From: Acidocella sp.
Lineage (GTDB): Bacteria > Pseudomonadota > Alphaproteobacteria > Acetobacterales > Acetobacteraceae
Length of the DNA: 64,000 nucleotides
Reading direction: 5' to 3'
NCBI RefSeq assembly: GCF_027352905.1
Contig: NZ_DAIEIF010000051.1
Location: 1-64,000 of the forward strand
The notes below the pieces were generated by a model that was not told the origin of the DNA, did no database searches, and saw nothing but the letters and a program-made list of their open reading frames with translations. Made by a program: the position numbers and the translations under genes. Below, piece by piece: positions 54,063-62,800 of this stretch. The number at the start of each line of letters is the position of its first letter. Position 1 is the stretch's first letter.

Positions 54063-54916
54063 TTGAATCTCGCGGCTCCGTTATTCAGCACCATAACACC
54101 TCGCGCGGGTATCGAGGCACGGAAACGGGCTTCCCCGCCCTCTTCCCAGATATCGAAACGCACCGTCTCGCCGGGATATACCGGAGAGGAGAAACGGACA
54201 TCGAGCCCGATTAGCCGGCTCGCGTCGTAATCGAGCAACGTCTTTAAAATCGCCCGGGCGGCGAGACCATAAGTGGCGAGACCATGCAGGATCGGCCGCT
54301 CGAAACCGGCGGCGCGCGCCACGTCTGGGTCGGCGTGGAGCGGGTTGTAATCACCGCTGAGCCGGTAAATCAGCGCCTGGCGCGGCAGGGTGGTCAACTC
54401 GCACACATGGTCCGGCGCCCGCTCGGGCAATACGGCAGGGGCAGGACCGGCCCGGTTCTCGCCGCCAAATCCACCATCGCCGCGGCAGAAGGCCGACATG
54501 GTGACCCGGGCCAGCGTCTCGCCGCTATCCGCGTTGATGATATCGCGGCTTTGATAGATAACCGCACCCTTGCCCTCGCCCTTATCCGAGATAAAGTCGA
54601 TCTTCGGGCGGCCAATAATAGTGCCTTTCACTGGCAGCGGCTTATAGATATCAAGCCATTGCTCGCCGTGGAGCACCTTCTTCCAATCCACGCCCGTTTT
54701 GGGGTTGCGTAACCAGAAGCCGGGATAGCCCAACACAACCGGCATGGAGGGAACCGTTTTCAACCCGTCCTCATAGACGAATTGCAACTCCTTCTTGTCG
54801 CACGGATCCTCGCCAAAACCCAGCCCCAGCGCATAAAGCATGGTATCGCGCTCGGTCACGGTTTGCCTGATTTCATCGAACTCCCAGCTTGAAAGCGCAG
54901 CAATATCCAGTGGCAT
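54059..54916 (-). CDS. MaoC/MFE-2-type enoyl-CoA hydratase
   Basis: 285-aa protein with two hot-dog halves, like the hydratase-2 domain of peroxisomal multifunctional enzyme type 2. The N-terminal half has TERDTMLYALGLGFGED and LKTVPSMPVVLG; the C-terminal half carries the catalytic motif YRLSGDYNPLHADP (D189, N191, H194) and GFERPILHGLATYG. Hydrates trans-2-enoyl-CoA, usually to the (R)-3-hydroxyacyl-CoA. ATG 54914-54916 follows AAGGGGG; the longer frame to 55111 runs into the thiolase-like gene. Follows the thiolase-like gene by 20 nt. Confidence 0.9.
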   Translation of the reverse strand: MPLDIAALSSWEFDEIRQTVTERDTMLYALGLGFGEDPCDKKELQFVYEDGLKTVPSMPVVLGYPGFWLRNPKTGVDWKKVLHGEQWLDIYKPLPVKGTIIGRPKIDFISDKGEGKGAVIYQSRDIINADSGETLARVTMSAFCRGDGGFGGENRAGPAPAVLPERAPDHVCELTTLPRQALIYRLSGDYNPLHADPDVARAAGFERPILHGLATYGLAARAILKTLLDYDASRLIGLDVRFSSPVYPGETVRFDIWEEGGEARFRASIPARGVMVLNNGAARFK

Positions 54917-54936
54917 CGGTTCCCCCTTTGATGATG

Positions 54937-56088
54937 TTAGAGCGTGGCGGCAGACCCCAGAATAGCGGTGACCTGGCTGGTGAGAACACCGCCATTGCCA
55001 TGCGCCAGCGCCAGGTTCACATCCTTGATCTGCAATCCAGGCGCATCGCCGCGAATTTGGCGGGCGGCCTCTATGATGGTGAAAATGCCGTACATGCCGG
55101 GATGCACGCATGAAAGCCCGCCGCCATTCGTGTTCACCGGCAGCACCCCGCCCGGGGCGATCCGCCCGCCCTCGACAAAAGTCCCGCCCTCACCTTTCTT
55201 GCAAAAGCCAAGATCCTCCAAAAACAAAATTGTATTGATGGTGAAAGCGTCGTAAAGCTCCACCACATCTATATCCGCAGGCTTCACCCCCGCCGCGGCG
55301 AAGGCGCGCTGGCCGGATTCGCGTGCCGCCGTCACGGTGAAATCCGGCATCTGGGAGATCTGACGGTGGGCGCTCTCGGCAGCGCTGCCCAGCACATAAA
55401 CGGGGGGCTTGGGAAAATCCTTTGCCCGTTCCGCCCGCACCAGCACCACCGCGCCACCGCCATCGGTGACGAGACAGCAATCCCGCACGGAAAGCGGGTC
55501 GCAAACCATGCGCGCTGACAGCACTTGCTCTTGCGTCAGCGGCCCGCGCTCGAACGCCTCCGGATTCTGCTGCGCCCAGCCGCGCGCGGCCACAGCCACA
55601 TCAGCCAGCTGCTCGCGAGTCGTGCCGAATTCATGCATATGACGCGCCGCCGCCAACGCATAAGCGGAAATAGGGTAACGCGGATTGTAGGGGGCCTCAT
55701 AAGGTGGCGGACGGGAGACCGTGACCAGCTTGCCCGAGGCGGTGCGCTGGTTGGAACCATAAACGATCAGCGCCACATCGCAAAGCCCGGCCTCCAGCGC
55801 CATCGTTGCCGAGGTCAGGTAATTCACGAAAGACGAACCGCCGGTCATCGTGCCTTCCACGAAGCGGGGACGGATGCCGAGATATTCCGCCGCCATAAGC
55901 GCGGGCATGCTGTCTTCCATCATGGTGCAGAACAGCCCGTCCACGGCGTTCAGCTTGAGTCCGGCATCGCCAAGCGCCGCCAGCGCCGCCTGGGCCATGA
56001 TCTCATAGGCGGTCAACCCATGCGCTTCACCAAAACCGGCATGGCCTGTGCCCACGATCGCGGCTTTGCCACGCAATTGGTTCGTCAT
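54937..56088 (-). CDS. SCP2/Ltp2-type thiolase-like protein lacking the nucleophilic Cys
   Basis: 383-aa thiolase-fold protein. AAIVGTGHAGFGEAHGLTAYEI and ITQM-type blocks, ELYDAFTINT (Y279 where SCP2 thiolases have His), and NTNGGGLSCVHPGMYG near the C-terminus are family features. Where thiolases have the acyl-accepting Cys (NCATGSS-like), this protein reads TMTGGSS, with M81 in its place. It therefore should not do normal thiolysis. Ltp2-type aldolases of steroid side-chain degradation also lack this Cys and work with a DUF35 partner, which is exactly the neighbour here (4-nt gap). ATG 56086-56088 chosen; the extension to 56148 covers DUF35. Confidence 0.85.
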   Translation of the reverse strand: MTNQLRGKAAIVGTGHAGFGEAHGLTAYEIMAQAALAALGDAGLKLNAVDGLFCTMMEDSMPALMAAEYLGIRPRFVEGTMTGGSSFVNYLTSATMALEAGLCDVALIVYGSNQRTASGKLVTVSRPPPYEAPYNPRYPISAYALAAARHMHEFGTTREQLADVAVAARGWAQQNPEAFERGPLTQEQVLSARMVCDPLSVRDCCLVTDGGGAVVLVRAERAKDFPKPPVYVLGSAAESAHRQISQMPDFTVTAARESGQRAFAAAGVKPADIDVVELYDAFTINTILFLEDLGFCKKGEGGTFVEGGRIAPGGVLPVNTNGGGLSCVHPGMYGIFTIIEAARQIRGDAPGLQIKDVNLALAHGNGGVLTSQVTAILGSAATL

Positions 56089-56092
56089 GGTT

Positions 56093-56470
56093 TTATCCCT
56101 CCGCCGGCTTGCAGAGAACCGCCGCGCCCCCCGCGGCCTCGCCGACATAGGCGGTCACTACCATGCCGATCTTTACCTCTTGCGGAGCAAGCCCTTCCAC
56201 CCGGCTCATCATCCGCACGCCTTCTTCCAACTCCACCATGCAGATATTGTAGTCACCGCCATGTTCCGGTTTCTGCCGCACCACGGTGGTGGTGTGTATT
56301 TCGCCCCGTCCGGATACCGGATGCCAGGCGAATTCCATGGCGTGGCAATGGGGACAGACAAGGCGGGGAAAGAAATGAAATTTACCGCAGGAGCGGCATT
56401 TCGGCAAAATGATTCTGCCCTCCGCCAACCCGTTCCGGAACATTTTATCCGGATGCCCGGTAGTTTCCAT
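56093..56470 (-). CDS. DUF35 OB-fold/zinc-ribbon acyl-CoA-associated protein
   Basis: 125-aa protein with an N-terminal rubredoxin-like zinc ribbon (CRSCGKFHFFPRLVCPHCHA: two CxxC pairs) and a C-terminal OB fold (GRGEIHTTTVVRQ, YNICMVELEEGVRMMSRV). DUF35 proteins form complexes with thiolase-like enzymes and channel acyl-CoA substrates. The ATG is preceded by AAGGG. It begins a unit with the thiolase-like gene; a perfect TCTAAC-N4-GTTAGA palindrome lies 36 nt upstream, suggesting an own promoter. Confidence 0.9.
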   Translation of the reverse strand: METTGHPDKMFRNGLAEGRIILPKCRSCGKFHFFPRLVCPHCHAMEFAWHPVSGRGEIHTTTVVRQKPEHGGDYNICMVELEEGVRMMSRVEGLAPQEVKIGMVVTAYVGEAAGGAAVLCKPAEG

Positions 56471-56505
56471 CCCTTGGTCCTTTCCTGGTCGCTTCCGCGC
56501 AACAA

Positions 56506-56521
56506 TCTAACGGATGTTAGA
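56506..56521. promoter_or_regulatory. Candidate operator, copy 2 (TCTAAC-GGAT-GTTAGA)
   Basis: Perfect 6-bp arms around a 4-base centre in the 77-nt gap between two acyl-CoA genes, just upstream of the DUF35 gene. Such 16-bp palindromes are typical TetR-family operators. No TetR gene is in the window. Confidence 0.55.
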
Positions 56522-56547
56522 ATTTTGGCAACCCGGGCTCCGTCCCT

Positions 56548-57714
56548 TCAATATGATTTGGGCAAGCCTAACGCATTTTCGGCGATAAAGGATAAGATGA
56601 GCTGCGGTGTGATCGGGGCGATCCGGAACAATATTGCCTCTCGCACCAGACGCTCTACATGATATTCCTTGGCGTAGCCGAAACCGCCGAAGGTCAGCTG
56701 GGCAGTCTGCGTCGCTTTCACAGCGGCCTCGCCGGCAAGATACTTGGCGGCATTCGCCTCATTGCCGCAAGGCTTGCCCGCATCATACAAGGCTCCGGCA
56801 TGCATGGCCATCAGATTAGCGGATTCAAGCTCAGCCCAGGACACCGCAAGCGGATGCTGCACGCCTTGATTCTGGCCAATCGGCCGGCCGAAGACCACAC
56901 GCTCATTGGCATAGGCTGCGGCGCGTTTGAGCGCGTTGCGGCCTATGCCGACGGCCTCCGCGGCGATCAACACCCGTTCCGGGTTGAGCCCGTGGAGGAT
57001 CTGACGGAAGCCCTGCCCTTCTTCCCCGATCAGGTCTTCAGCGGGAATCGGCAGACCGTCGATGAACAACTCATTTGAATCCACGCATTTACGGCCCATT
57101 TTCTCGATCTCGCGGACATCGACATAATTACGGTCGAGATCGGTATAAAATAGGCTTAACCCCTCAGTCGGCTTCTTTACTTCATCCAGCGGAGTGGTAC
57201 GCGCCAAAAGCAGGATTTTATTCGCCGTCTGGGCGGTGGAAATCCACACCTTCTGGCCGTGGACAATATAGCGGTCGCCCTGACGTACCGCCCGGGTCTT
57301 GAGCTTGGTCGTGTCGAGGCCTGTCGTTGGCTCTGTGACTCCAAAACAAGCCCGCTCCTTGCCAGCGATCAAAGGCGGTAAATAGCGCCGCTTCTGCTCG
57401 TCAGTGGCGAATTTTACCACTGGATTGAGACCAAAAATATTCATGTGAATCGCGGAGGCGGCGCTGTTGCCCCCACCCGATTCGGCGATGGCCTGCATCA
57501 TGATGGCTGCCTCGACGATGCCTTGGCCCGAGCCGCCATATTCTTCCGGAATGGCGATGCCAAGCCAGCCGTCCTTAGCGAGCTTCTGATGCAGCTCTAC
57601 CGGGAAGCCCCCCTTGCGGTCGCGTTCAAGCCAGAAGGCATCGTCGAATTCCGCGCAAATTCGTAAAATCGCTTCCCGGATATGCGCCCGTTCCGGCGTC
57701 ATTTCATAACTCAT
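56548..57714 (-). CDS. Acyl-CoA dehydrogenase (helix-G Glu type)
   Basis: 388-aa dehydrogenase. IPEEYGGSGQG, FGVTEPTTGLDTTKLKTRA, HGQKVWISTAQTANKILLLART and RVVFGRPIGQNQGVQ are the FAD/substrate blocks. At the MCAD catalytic position the sequence reads RIAPIT, with no Glu, but E246 (GLNPERVLIA) lies where isovaleryl-CoA dehydrogenase has its base. It is a paralogue of the gene at 62801-63973 (same FGRPIGxNQG and LILSFIAE endings). 12 nt after the MaoC stop region; ATG with GGGGAAATGAA. Confidence 0.9.
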   Translation of the reverse strand: MSYEMTPERAHIREAILRICAEFDDAFWLERDRKGGFPVELHQKLAKDGWLGIAIPEEYGGSGQGIVEAAIMMQAIAESGGGNSAASAIHMNIFGLNPVVKFATDEQKRRYLPPLIAGKERACFGVTEPTTGLDTTKLKTRAVRQGDRYIVHGQKVWISTAQTANKILLLARTTPLDEVKKPTEGLSLFYTDLDRNYVDVREIEKMGRKCVDSNELFIDGLPIPAEDLIGEEGQGFRQILHGLNPERVLIAAEAVGIGRNALKRAAAYANERVVFGRPIGQNQGVQHPLAVSWAELESANLMAMHAGALYDAGKPCGNEANAAKYLAGEAAVKATQTAQLTFGGFGYAKEYHVERLVREAILFRIAPITPQLILSFIAENALGLPKSY

Positions 57715-57726
57715 TTCATTTCCCCT

Positions 57727-58209
57727 TCATTCCGGCCGCCGCCGCACCAACAATTTCCAAATTCCCTCGACCACGATTTCGCCGCGCTGGTTCGTTACCT
57801 CGCGTTTAAGCGACAAGACGCCACGATCCGGCTTTGACGTCTCCCGCTTGTCCTCGACAACCACCCGCAACCCGATCGTGTCGCCAATGAAGGCCGGCTT
57901 TGGAAAACGGCAATGCATGTCCAGCAATCCCAGCAGGGACGGCTCGAGAAAATTGTTAAGCAGCATCCGAGTGAAGAGCCCGGACATCACGGCAACCACC
58001 AGCAAACCATGGGCAATGCGCTGGCCGAAAGGGGATTTTCCCGCATATTCGGCATCCACATGCAGCCGGTTGAAATCACCGGAGAGGCAAGCAAAGGCTG
58101 TAATATCAGCCTCGGTGATCGTGCGGGTCGCGCCTTCAAAACAATCCCCGACGGCGAGATCCTCCCAAAAGATCTGCTCGTCCTTCAATTTGTTGAAATC
58201 GACTGTCAC
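57727..58209 (-). CDS. MaoC-family (R)-enoyl-CoA hydratase
   Basis: 160-aa single hot-dog protein. The (R)-hydratase motif is visible as CLSGDFNRLHVDAEYA with D45 and H50, and RIAHGLLVVAVMSGLF follows. The N-terminal YWED-like segment (QIFWEDLAVGDCFEGATRTITEADI) is usual. Length suits a homodimeric PhaJ- or mesaconyl-type hydratase. The start is a GTG (58207-58209) overlapping the ligase stop by 4 nt. Confidence 0.9.
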   Translation of the reverse strand: MTVDFNKLKDEQIFWEDLAVGDCFEGATRTITEADITAFACLSGDFNRLHVDAEYAGKSPFGQRIAHGLLVVAVMSGLFTRMLLNNFLEPSLLGLLDMHCRFPKPAFIGDTIGLRVVVEDKRETSKPDRGVLSLKREVTNQRGEIVVEGIWKLLVRRRPE

Positions 58210-59729
58210 CCTCTATCCTCCTGAAGATGAAGCTGGGCGAGTACCTGCTCCTTCAATTCGCCTTTGAGAACGCGGCCGGTGAGATTGCGCGGCACCGACT
58301 CCATGAACACAACGCGGCGCGGCCGCTTGTAACGCTCAAGCCGGGCCTCGGCATAAGTGATCACGTCTTCCTCGCTCAACGAGGCGCCTGGAGCCGGGAC
58401 GATCACCGCGCAGATCAACTCGGTCCAATGGGGATCGGGCAGACCGATGCAATGCGCCTCGGCAATACCGGAATGGTTAATGAGGAGTTCTTCGATATCT
58501 CCTGCATAAATATTGATGCCGCCGCTTTTGATGATATCGCGCTTGCGCCCGGCGAACCAGAGCAGCCCGTTTTCATCCATCCGGCCCAAATCACCCACTG
58601 TCACATAGTCGCCACGGCGGGTTTCGTTGGTGAGTTCGTTTTCCTTATAATAACAATCGAAGCGAGATTCGCTGCGTGTGCAAATTTCCCCAACCTCGCC
58701 CAGCGGAACCTCATTAAGGTCATCATCCAGTAATTTCAGTTCGACTCCAAAAAAGGGACGGCCCACGCAATTGCCGGTCATGTGCGCGCGCAAATCGGCG
58801 GCGCGAAGATTGGCGTACGGGCCGGCCTCGGTGGAGGCGGCGTAAATATTCAAGGCATCGCCGAAACGCGCTAGAATTTTGGCTTTTAAATCAGGGAAAA
58901 TCTCTCCCGCGCCAGATTGTAGCGTGCGCACCGATGAAAGATCGGCGTCATCGAAACCCGGCACTTCGGTGAGACGCTGCAGCATCGCCGGCAGCAGCAT
59001 GGTCGCGGTGATCCGCTCGGTTGTGATCAGGCGAAGCGCTTCCTCGGCCTCGAAACGCTCCATCAGATACACGGTGCCGCCCAGATAAAGTGGCAGCAAA
59101 GTATAGGCGCAACCCGCCGAAAGGCAGATGGGCAAGGCGCAAAGCATCCGATCATCTGGACGAAAACCCTGCTCGATCGCCCGCTCTTCCATGCCATAAC
59201 GGCTGCGTAGCGCGCCCTTCGGCACACCTGTCGTTCCGGATGTATGCAGCATGATGGTGGTGCCCCCTTCCCCCGGTGGCGGATCAGGCGGGGTGGCAGC
59301 GATCATATCCGCCAGCAAAGGCAGGCCGGTATTGCCAGCACGCTCGCCCAGCACCAACATTCCGGGTACGGCATCCCGAAACAACCCGGCATGCTCCAAT
59401 ACCGTTTCATCGAGCAGAAGCAGAGCGCTATCCGCCCGGCGCACCACCTCAGCCATAATCTCCGGCTTGATTCGGTAATTCACCGGCGCCGGAATCGCGT
59501 CCAGCCCGGTGATCGCGATATAGGCGGCAAGAAAATCCGGGTGATTCTCGGCGATGATCGCTACCTTATCGCCTGGGGCGATGCGCTGGCCGTGCAGAAC
59601 CGTCATCATCCGCTCGACCCGGTCCTGAAACGCGGCGTAGGATTGAGGCTGGCCCTTGAAAACCACCGCATCCTTTTTGGGAAACCGCTTGGCATTCAGG
59701 CGTAGCGCCTTCAGGAAGGTCATGGGCAT
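58206..59729 (-). CDS. AMP-dependent acyl-CoA synthetase
   Basis: 507-aa ANL-superfamily ligase that activates a carboxylic acid with ATP and CoA. P-loop MLHTSGTTGVPKGAL (residues 160-174), IYAASTEAGP as motif A5 (usually YGxTE), TVGDLGRMDENGLLWFAGRKRDIIKSGGINIYAGDIEE (A7-A8) and a C-terminal catalytic lysine in TGRVLKGEL. Substrate unknown; it resembles long-chain, cyclohexane- and crotonobetaine-type ligases. It is the only ligase of the cluster and suggests that a free acid is taken up. Confidence 0.92.
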   Translation of the reverse strand: MPMTFLKALRLNAKRFPKKDAVVFKGQPQSYAAFQDRVERMMTVLHGQRIAPGDKVAIIAENHPDFLAAYIAITGLDAIPAPVNYRIKPEIMAEVVRRADSALLLLDETVLEHAGLFRDAVPGMLVLGERAGNTGLPLLADMIAATPPDPPPGEGGTTIMLHTSGTTGVPKGALRSRYGMEERAIEQGFRPDDRMLCALPICLSAGCAYTLLPLYLGGTVYLMERFEAEEALRLITTERITATMLLPAMLQRLTEVPGFDDADLSSVRTLQSGAGEIFPDLKAKILARFGDALNIYAASTEAGPYANLRAADLRAHMTGNCVGRPFFGVELKLLDDDLNEVPLGEVGEICTRSESRFDCYYKENELTNETRRGDYVTVGDLGRMDENGLLWFAGRKRDIIKSGGINIYAGDIEELLINHSGIAEAHCIGLPDPHWTELICAVIVPAPGASLSEEDVITYAEARLERYKRPRRVVFMESVPRNLTGRVLKGELKEQVLAQLHLQEDRG

Positions 59730-59743
59730 CGACGGCTCCTCCG

Positions 59744-60910
59744 TCAGCTGAACGCGGATAGGCCCAGAATTTCGCGTCCGATGATCAGGGTTTGAATTTC
59801 CGAGGTGCCCTCCGGGATCAGGCCGCCCCGTGTATCGCGGAAAATCCGTTCAATGGGATAATCCGTGCTGTAGCCCATGCCGCCATGCGCCTGCAACGCC
59901 ATGGACGCGACCTCATGCGCCGCCTCGCTGGCATAGAGCTTGGCGATGGAACACTCCCGCCGCGCGCTCAAGCCTTGATCCATCGCCTGGGCGGCACGAT
60001 CCGTCAAAGCCCGGGCCGCCTCGGTGCGCACCGTCATATCCACAATCAGCTTCTGCACCAATTGGAAACCGCCGATCGTCTTGCCAAACTGCTTGCGGGT
60101 TTTAACGTAATCAGTCGCTAAATCCAGCGCCGCCTGGGCCGCGCCCACCGCACCCGCCGCCACGTTGAGCCGGCCGTAATTCAATCCAGTAAGGATCGCT
60201 TTCAATCCTTGCCCTTCCGGCCCCAGCAGGTTTTCCCGAGGGATGCGCGCATCGCGGAACCCGAGCTGCGAGGTGGCCGTGGCCTTGACGAACATGGTGC
60301 CGACCCGGCTCGCCTCGTACTCCGTTTCATCGCGATCGACCAGAAACAGGCTGAGACCGCCATCGCAACGCGGCGAAAAAGTCCGAGCCACCAGAACTCC
60401 CAGGCGGCCGTTCACACCATTGGTGATCCATAATTTATTGCCGTTGACAAGCCAGTGATCGCCCCGCTCCTCCGCCCGGGTGGTGACACTCGCCACATCC
60501 GACCCATGCTCCGGCTCGGTGATCCCGACCCAGACGGGCAATTCGCCACGTAATAACGGCTCCAGCCATTTACGCTTCTGCCGCTCATCTCCCAGATGAT
60601 GCAGGAGTGCCACGACGATGTTCAGGGTGTTCAGCAAAACCCGCAAAGACAACCAGCGATACCCGGCCTCTTCCATCATCATCGCCCACGCGCGATAGGT
60701 AAGACCGAAACCACCCGCCTCCTCCGGCAGGAGGCCTCCCACATAGCCGAATTCGCGCAACTGCCCGATGAGTTCCCAGGGAAACGAGCCTCGCGCCTCA
60801 CTTTCGGCGATACGCGATTCGGACAGGTTCTTACCCATGAACGCGCGAATGCTCTCCCGCAGCATCCGCGCCTCGTCGCTCAGCCCATCTGCGGCTGGGG
60901 CCTCAGCCAT
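59744..60910 (-). CDS. Acyl-CoA dehydrogenase (MCAD-type Glu)
   Basis: 388-aa dehydrogenase. VGITEPEHGSDVASVTTRAEE, NGNKLWITNG, TRKQFGKTIGGFQLVQKLI, LQAHGGMGYSTDYPIERIFRD and the FAD end IPEGTSEIQ are present. E367 in IPEGTSEIQ is the MCAD-type catalytic base, while the helix-G position is Gly-Arg (LNYGRLN), so it uses the alternative site to its two relatives in this cluster. ATG 60908-60910 lies 8 nt inside the SDR gene end. Confidence 0.92.
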   Translation of the reverse strand: MAEAPAADGLSDEARMLRESIRAFMGKNLSESRIAESEARGSFPWELIGQLREFGYVGGLLPEEAGGFGLTYRAWAMMMEEAGYRWLSLRVLLNTLNIVVALLHHLGDERQKRKWLEPLLRGELPVWVGITEPEHGSDVASVTTRAEERGDHWLVNGNKLWITNGVNGRLGVLVARTFSPRCDGGLSLFLVDRDETEYEASRVGTMFVKATATSQLGFRDARIPRENLLGPEGQGLKAILTGLNYGRLNVAAGAVGAAQAALDLATDYVKTRKQFGKTIGGFQLVQKLIVDMTVRTEAARALTDRAAQAMDQGLSARRECSIAKLYASEAAHEVASMALQAHGGMGYSTDYPIERIFRDTRGGLIPEGTSEIQTLIIGREILGLSAFS

Positions 60911-61652
60911 ACCGGCCGCCGGTGATGTGCAGCGTCTCGCCTGAAATATATCCCGCCGCTTCGGAGACCAGAAAAAGCACCCCATTGGCGATATCACGCT
61001 CAGTGCCCAGGCGTGGAACGGTGTTCATCGCCAGTGCCCGCTGCTTGATCTTCTCGTAATGGGGTAAAGCGGCGATCATCTCAGTGGCGATGAAGCCTGG
61101 CGCGATGGCATTGACCGTGACGTTGAAGCGGCCTTGTTCCATCCCGAGCGCGCGGGTGAAACCGATGATGCCCGCCTTGGCGGCGGAATAATTTGTTTGG
61201 CCTGGATTGCCGAAATGCGCCCGGGAGGAGATATTCACGATCCGGCCGTATTGCTGCTTCATCATATGGGGCACGACCGCCGCTGAGCAGAGATACGCGC
61301 CCTTGAGTATGACCTCGACAACCGCGTCCCAATCCTCCTCCGGCATCTTGGTGATGTAATTGTCGCGCGGAAAGCCCGCATTATTGACGAGAATATGGAC
61401 CGTGCCGAACGCCTCGACCGCTTTATCAACCATTGCCGCCACGCTGGCCTTGTTTCGGACATCGCAGGGCACTCCGATCACCTCATAACCCTCGACGGCC
61501 AGGGCGCCCCGCGTGGCCTCGGTGGTATCGGGATTGATGTCGGTAATGACGATTTTAGCGCCTTCCTCGGCCAGGGCCCTGGCGGTGACCGCGCCTATGC
61601 CCCGCCCAGACCCGGTGACGATCGCCACTTTATCCTTCAAGCCGAGATCCAT
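60903..61652 (-). CDS. Short-chain dehydrogenase/reductase (FabG-like)
   Basis: 249-aa classical SDR. Cofactor motif TGSGRGIG (residues 13-20), CDV at 63-65, NNAG (90-93), S142/S143, Y155 and K159 (YSAAKAG). D38 after strand 2 (ITDIN) favours NAD(H), so it probably oxidises a 3-hydroxyacyl-CoA made by the MaoC hydratase. ATG 61650-61652 follows AAGGGGGG. It lies between the dehydrogenase and the CoA-transferase genes. Confidence 0.92.
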   Translation of the reverse strand: MDLGLKDKVAIVTGSGRGIGAVTARALAEEGAKIVITDINPDTTEATRGALAVEGYEVIGVPCDVRNKASVAAMVDKAVEAFGTVHILVNNAGFPRDNYITKMPEEDWDAVVEVILKGAYLCSAAVVPHMMKQQYGRIVNISSRAHFGNPGQTNYSAAKAGIIGFTRALGMEQGRFNVTVNAIAPGFIATEMIAALPHYEKIKQRALAMNTVPRLGTERDIANGVLFLVSEAAGYISGETLHITGGRYG

Positions 61653-61668
61653 GCCATCACCCCCCTTC

Positions 61669-62799
61669 TCAATCTTTCCCGCAGAATTCCGTAAGAACGG
61701 CCTGGGTATGCTCACCCAGCGACGGCACCGGTCCGTAATGGCGTTCGGCCCCGCGAACGATTGGCGCCGGAGCTGGAAACGATATTTCCCCCGCAGCGCT
61801 TCTCACCGTGATCCGTCGCAAATGCGGGTGGCGGGAAAGCGCCTCCATATCGTTCACCTCCGCAAAGGCGATGTCCGCCTTGGTCAAATGCTTGAGCAAC
61901 TCCGCCGCTGACAGCGCGCCGAACGCCTGCGCCACGGCAGCGTCGGTCTCGGCCCGGTTGGCGACCCGCAGCACTGTACTCGCAAAACGTGGATCGGAAG
62001 CCATCCAGGCAAGTCCGGGCACGCCCGCGCAAAACGCCTTCCATTCCCTCTCATTCTGAATGGAAATGAGAACTTGCCGCCCATCCGCAGTGGAAAACAC
62101 CCCATAAGGCGCAATGGAGGTATGCGAAAGCCCCGAGCGTTTTGGAGGATTGCCCTGCTCGGCGTTGTAGAGCGGCACGGCCATCCAATCCGCCATCACA
62201 TCGAACATCGAGATGCGGATATCTGCGCCCTCACCCGTGCGTCCCCGTCCGATCAGCGCCTCTAAAATGGCGGTCTGCGCGGTAACGCCGGTTGAGATGT
62301 CAACGACGGATATGCCAACGCGCGCCGGCCCTTCCGGGCCGCCGGTAATGGAAGCCAACCCTGATTCGGCCTGGATGAGCAGGTCATAAGCTTTGCGGTT
62401 GGCGAGCGGTCCCTCATCTCCATAACCTGTGATGGAGCAACAGATGAGCCGGGGATAGGCAGCGCGGAGGGATTCGATGGAAAGCCCAAGCCGCGCCATC
62501 GCCCCTGGTTTCAGGTTTTGAATCAGCACATCGGCCTGGGCGATGATGGCCCGCAATTGTTCGCGTGCCTCGGGCTGCGTCAGATCGAGCACCACCGATT
62601 CCTTGCCGCGGTTCAGCCAGATGAAATAAGAACTCCCCGCAGGCGTCGCCGCGTCATAATACCGGGCGAAATCGCCTTCCGGGCGCTCGATCTTGATCAC
62701 CCGCGCGCCGGCATCAGCCAGACGCGCGCTGCAAAATGGCGCGGCGACGGCCTGTTCGATACTGACGACCAGCAATCCCTCCAGCGGCAACGCACTCAT
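61669..62799 (-). CDS. Family III CoA-transferase (CaiB/BaiF)
   Basis: 376-aa CoA-transferase. VSIEQAVAAPFCSARLADAGARVIKIERPEGDFARYYD is the usual start. LNRGKESVVLDLTQPEAREQLRAIIAQADVLIQNLKPGA is the superfamily core, and D167 in VVDISTG matches the catalytic Asp of formyl-CoA transferase. The racemase His is absent (RKAYDLLIQ), which separates it from the gene at 52938. Probably moves CoA between acids, sparing ATP. ATG 62797-62799; the upstream dehydrogenase stop is one base away. Confidence 0.9.
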   Translation of the reverse strand: MSALPLEGLLVVSIEQAVAAPFCSARLADAGARVIKIERPEGDFARYYDAATPAGSSYFIWLNRGKESVVLDLTQPEAREQLRAIIAQADVLIQNLKPGAMARLGLSIESLRAAYPRLICCSITGYGDEGPLANRKAYDLLIQAESGLASITGGPEGPARVGISVVDISTGVTAQTAILEALIGRGRTGEGADIRISMFDVMADWMAVPLYNAEQGNPPKRSGLSHTSIAPYGVFSTADGRQVLISIQNEREWKAFCAGVPGLAWMASDPRFASTVLRVANRAETDAAVAQAFGALSAAELLKHLTKADIAFAEVNDMEALSRHPHLRRITVRSAAGEISFPAPAPIVRGAERHYGPVPSLGEHTQAVLTEFCGKD

Positions 62800-62800
62800 A

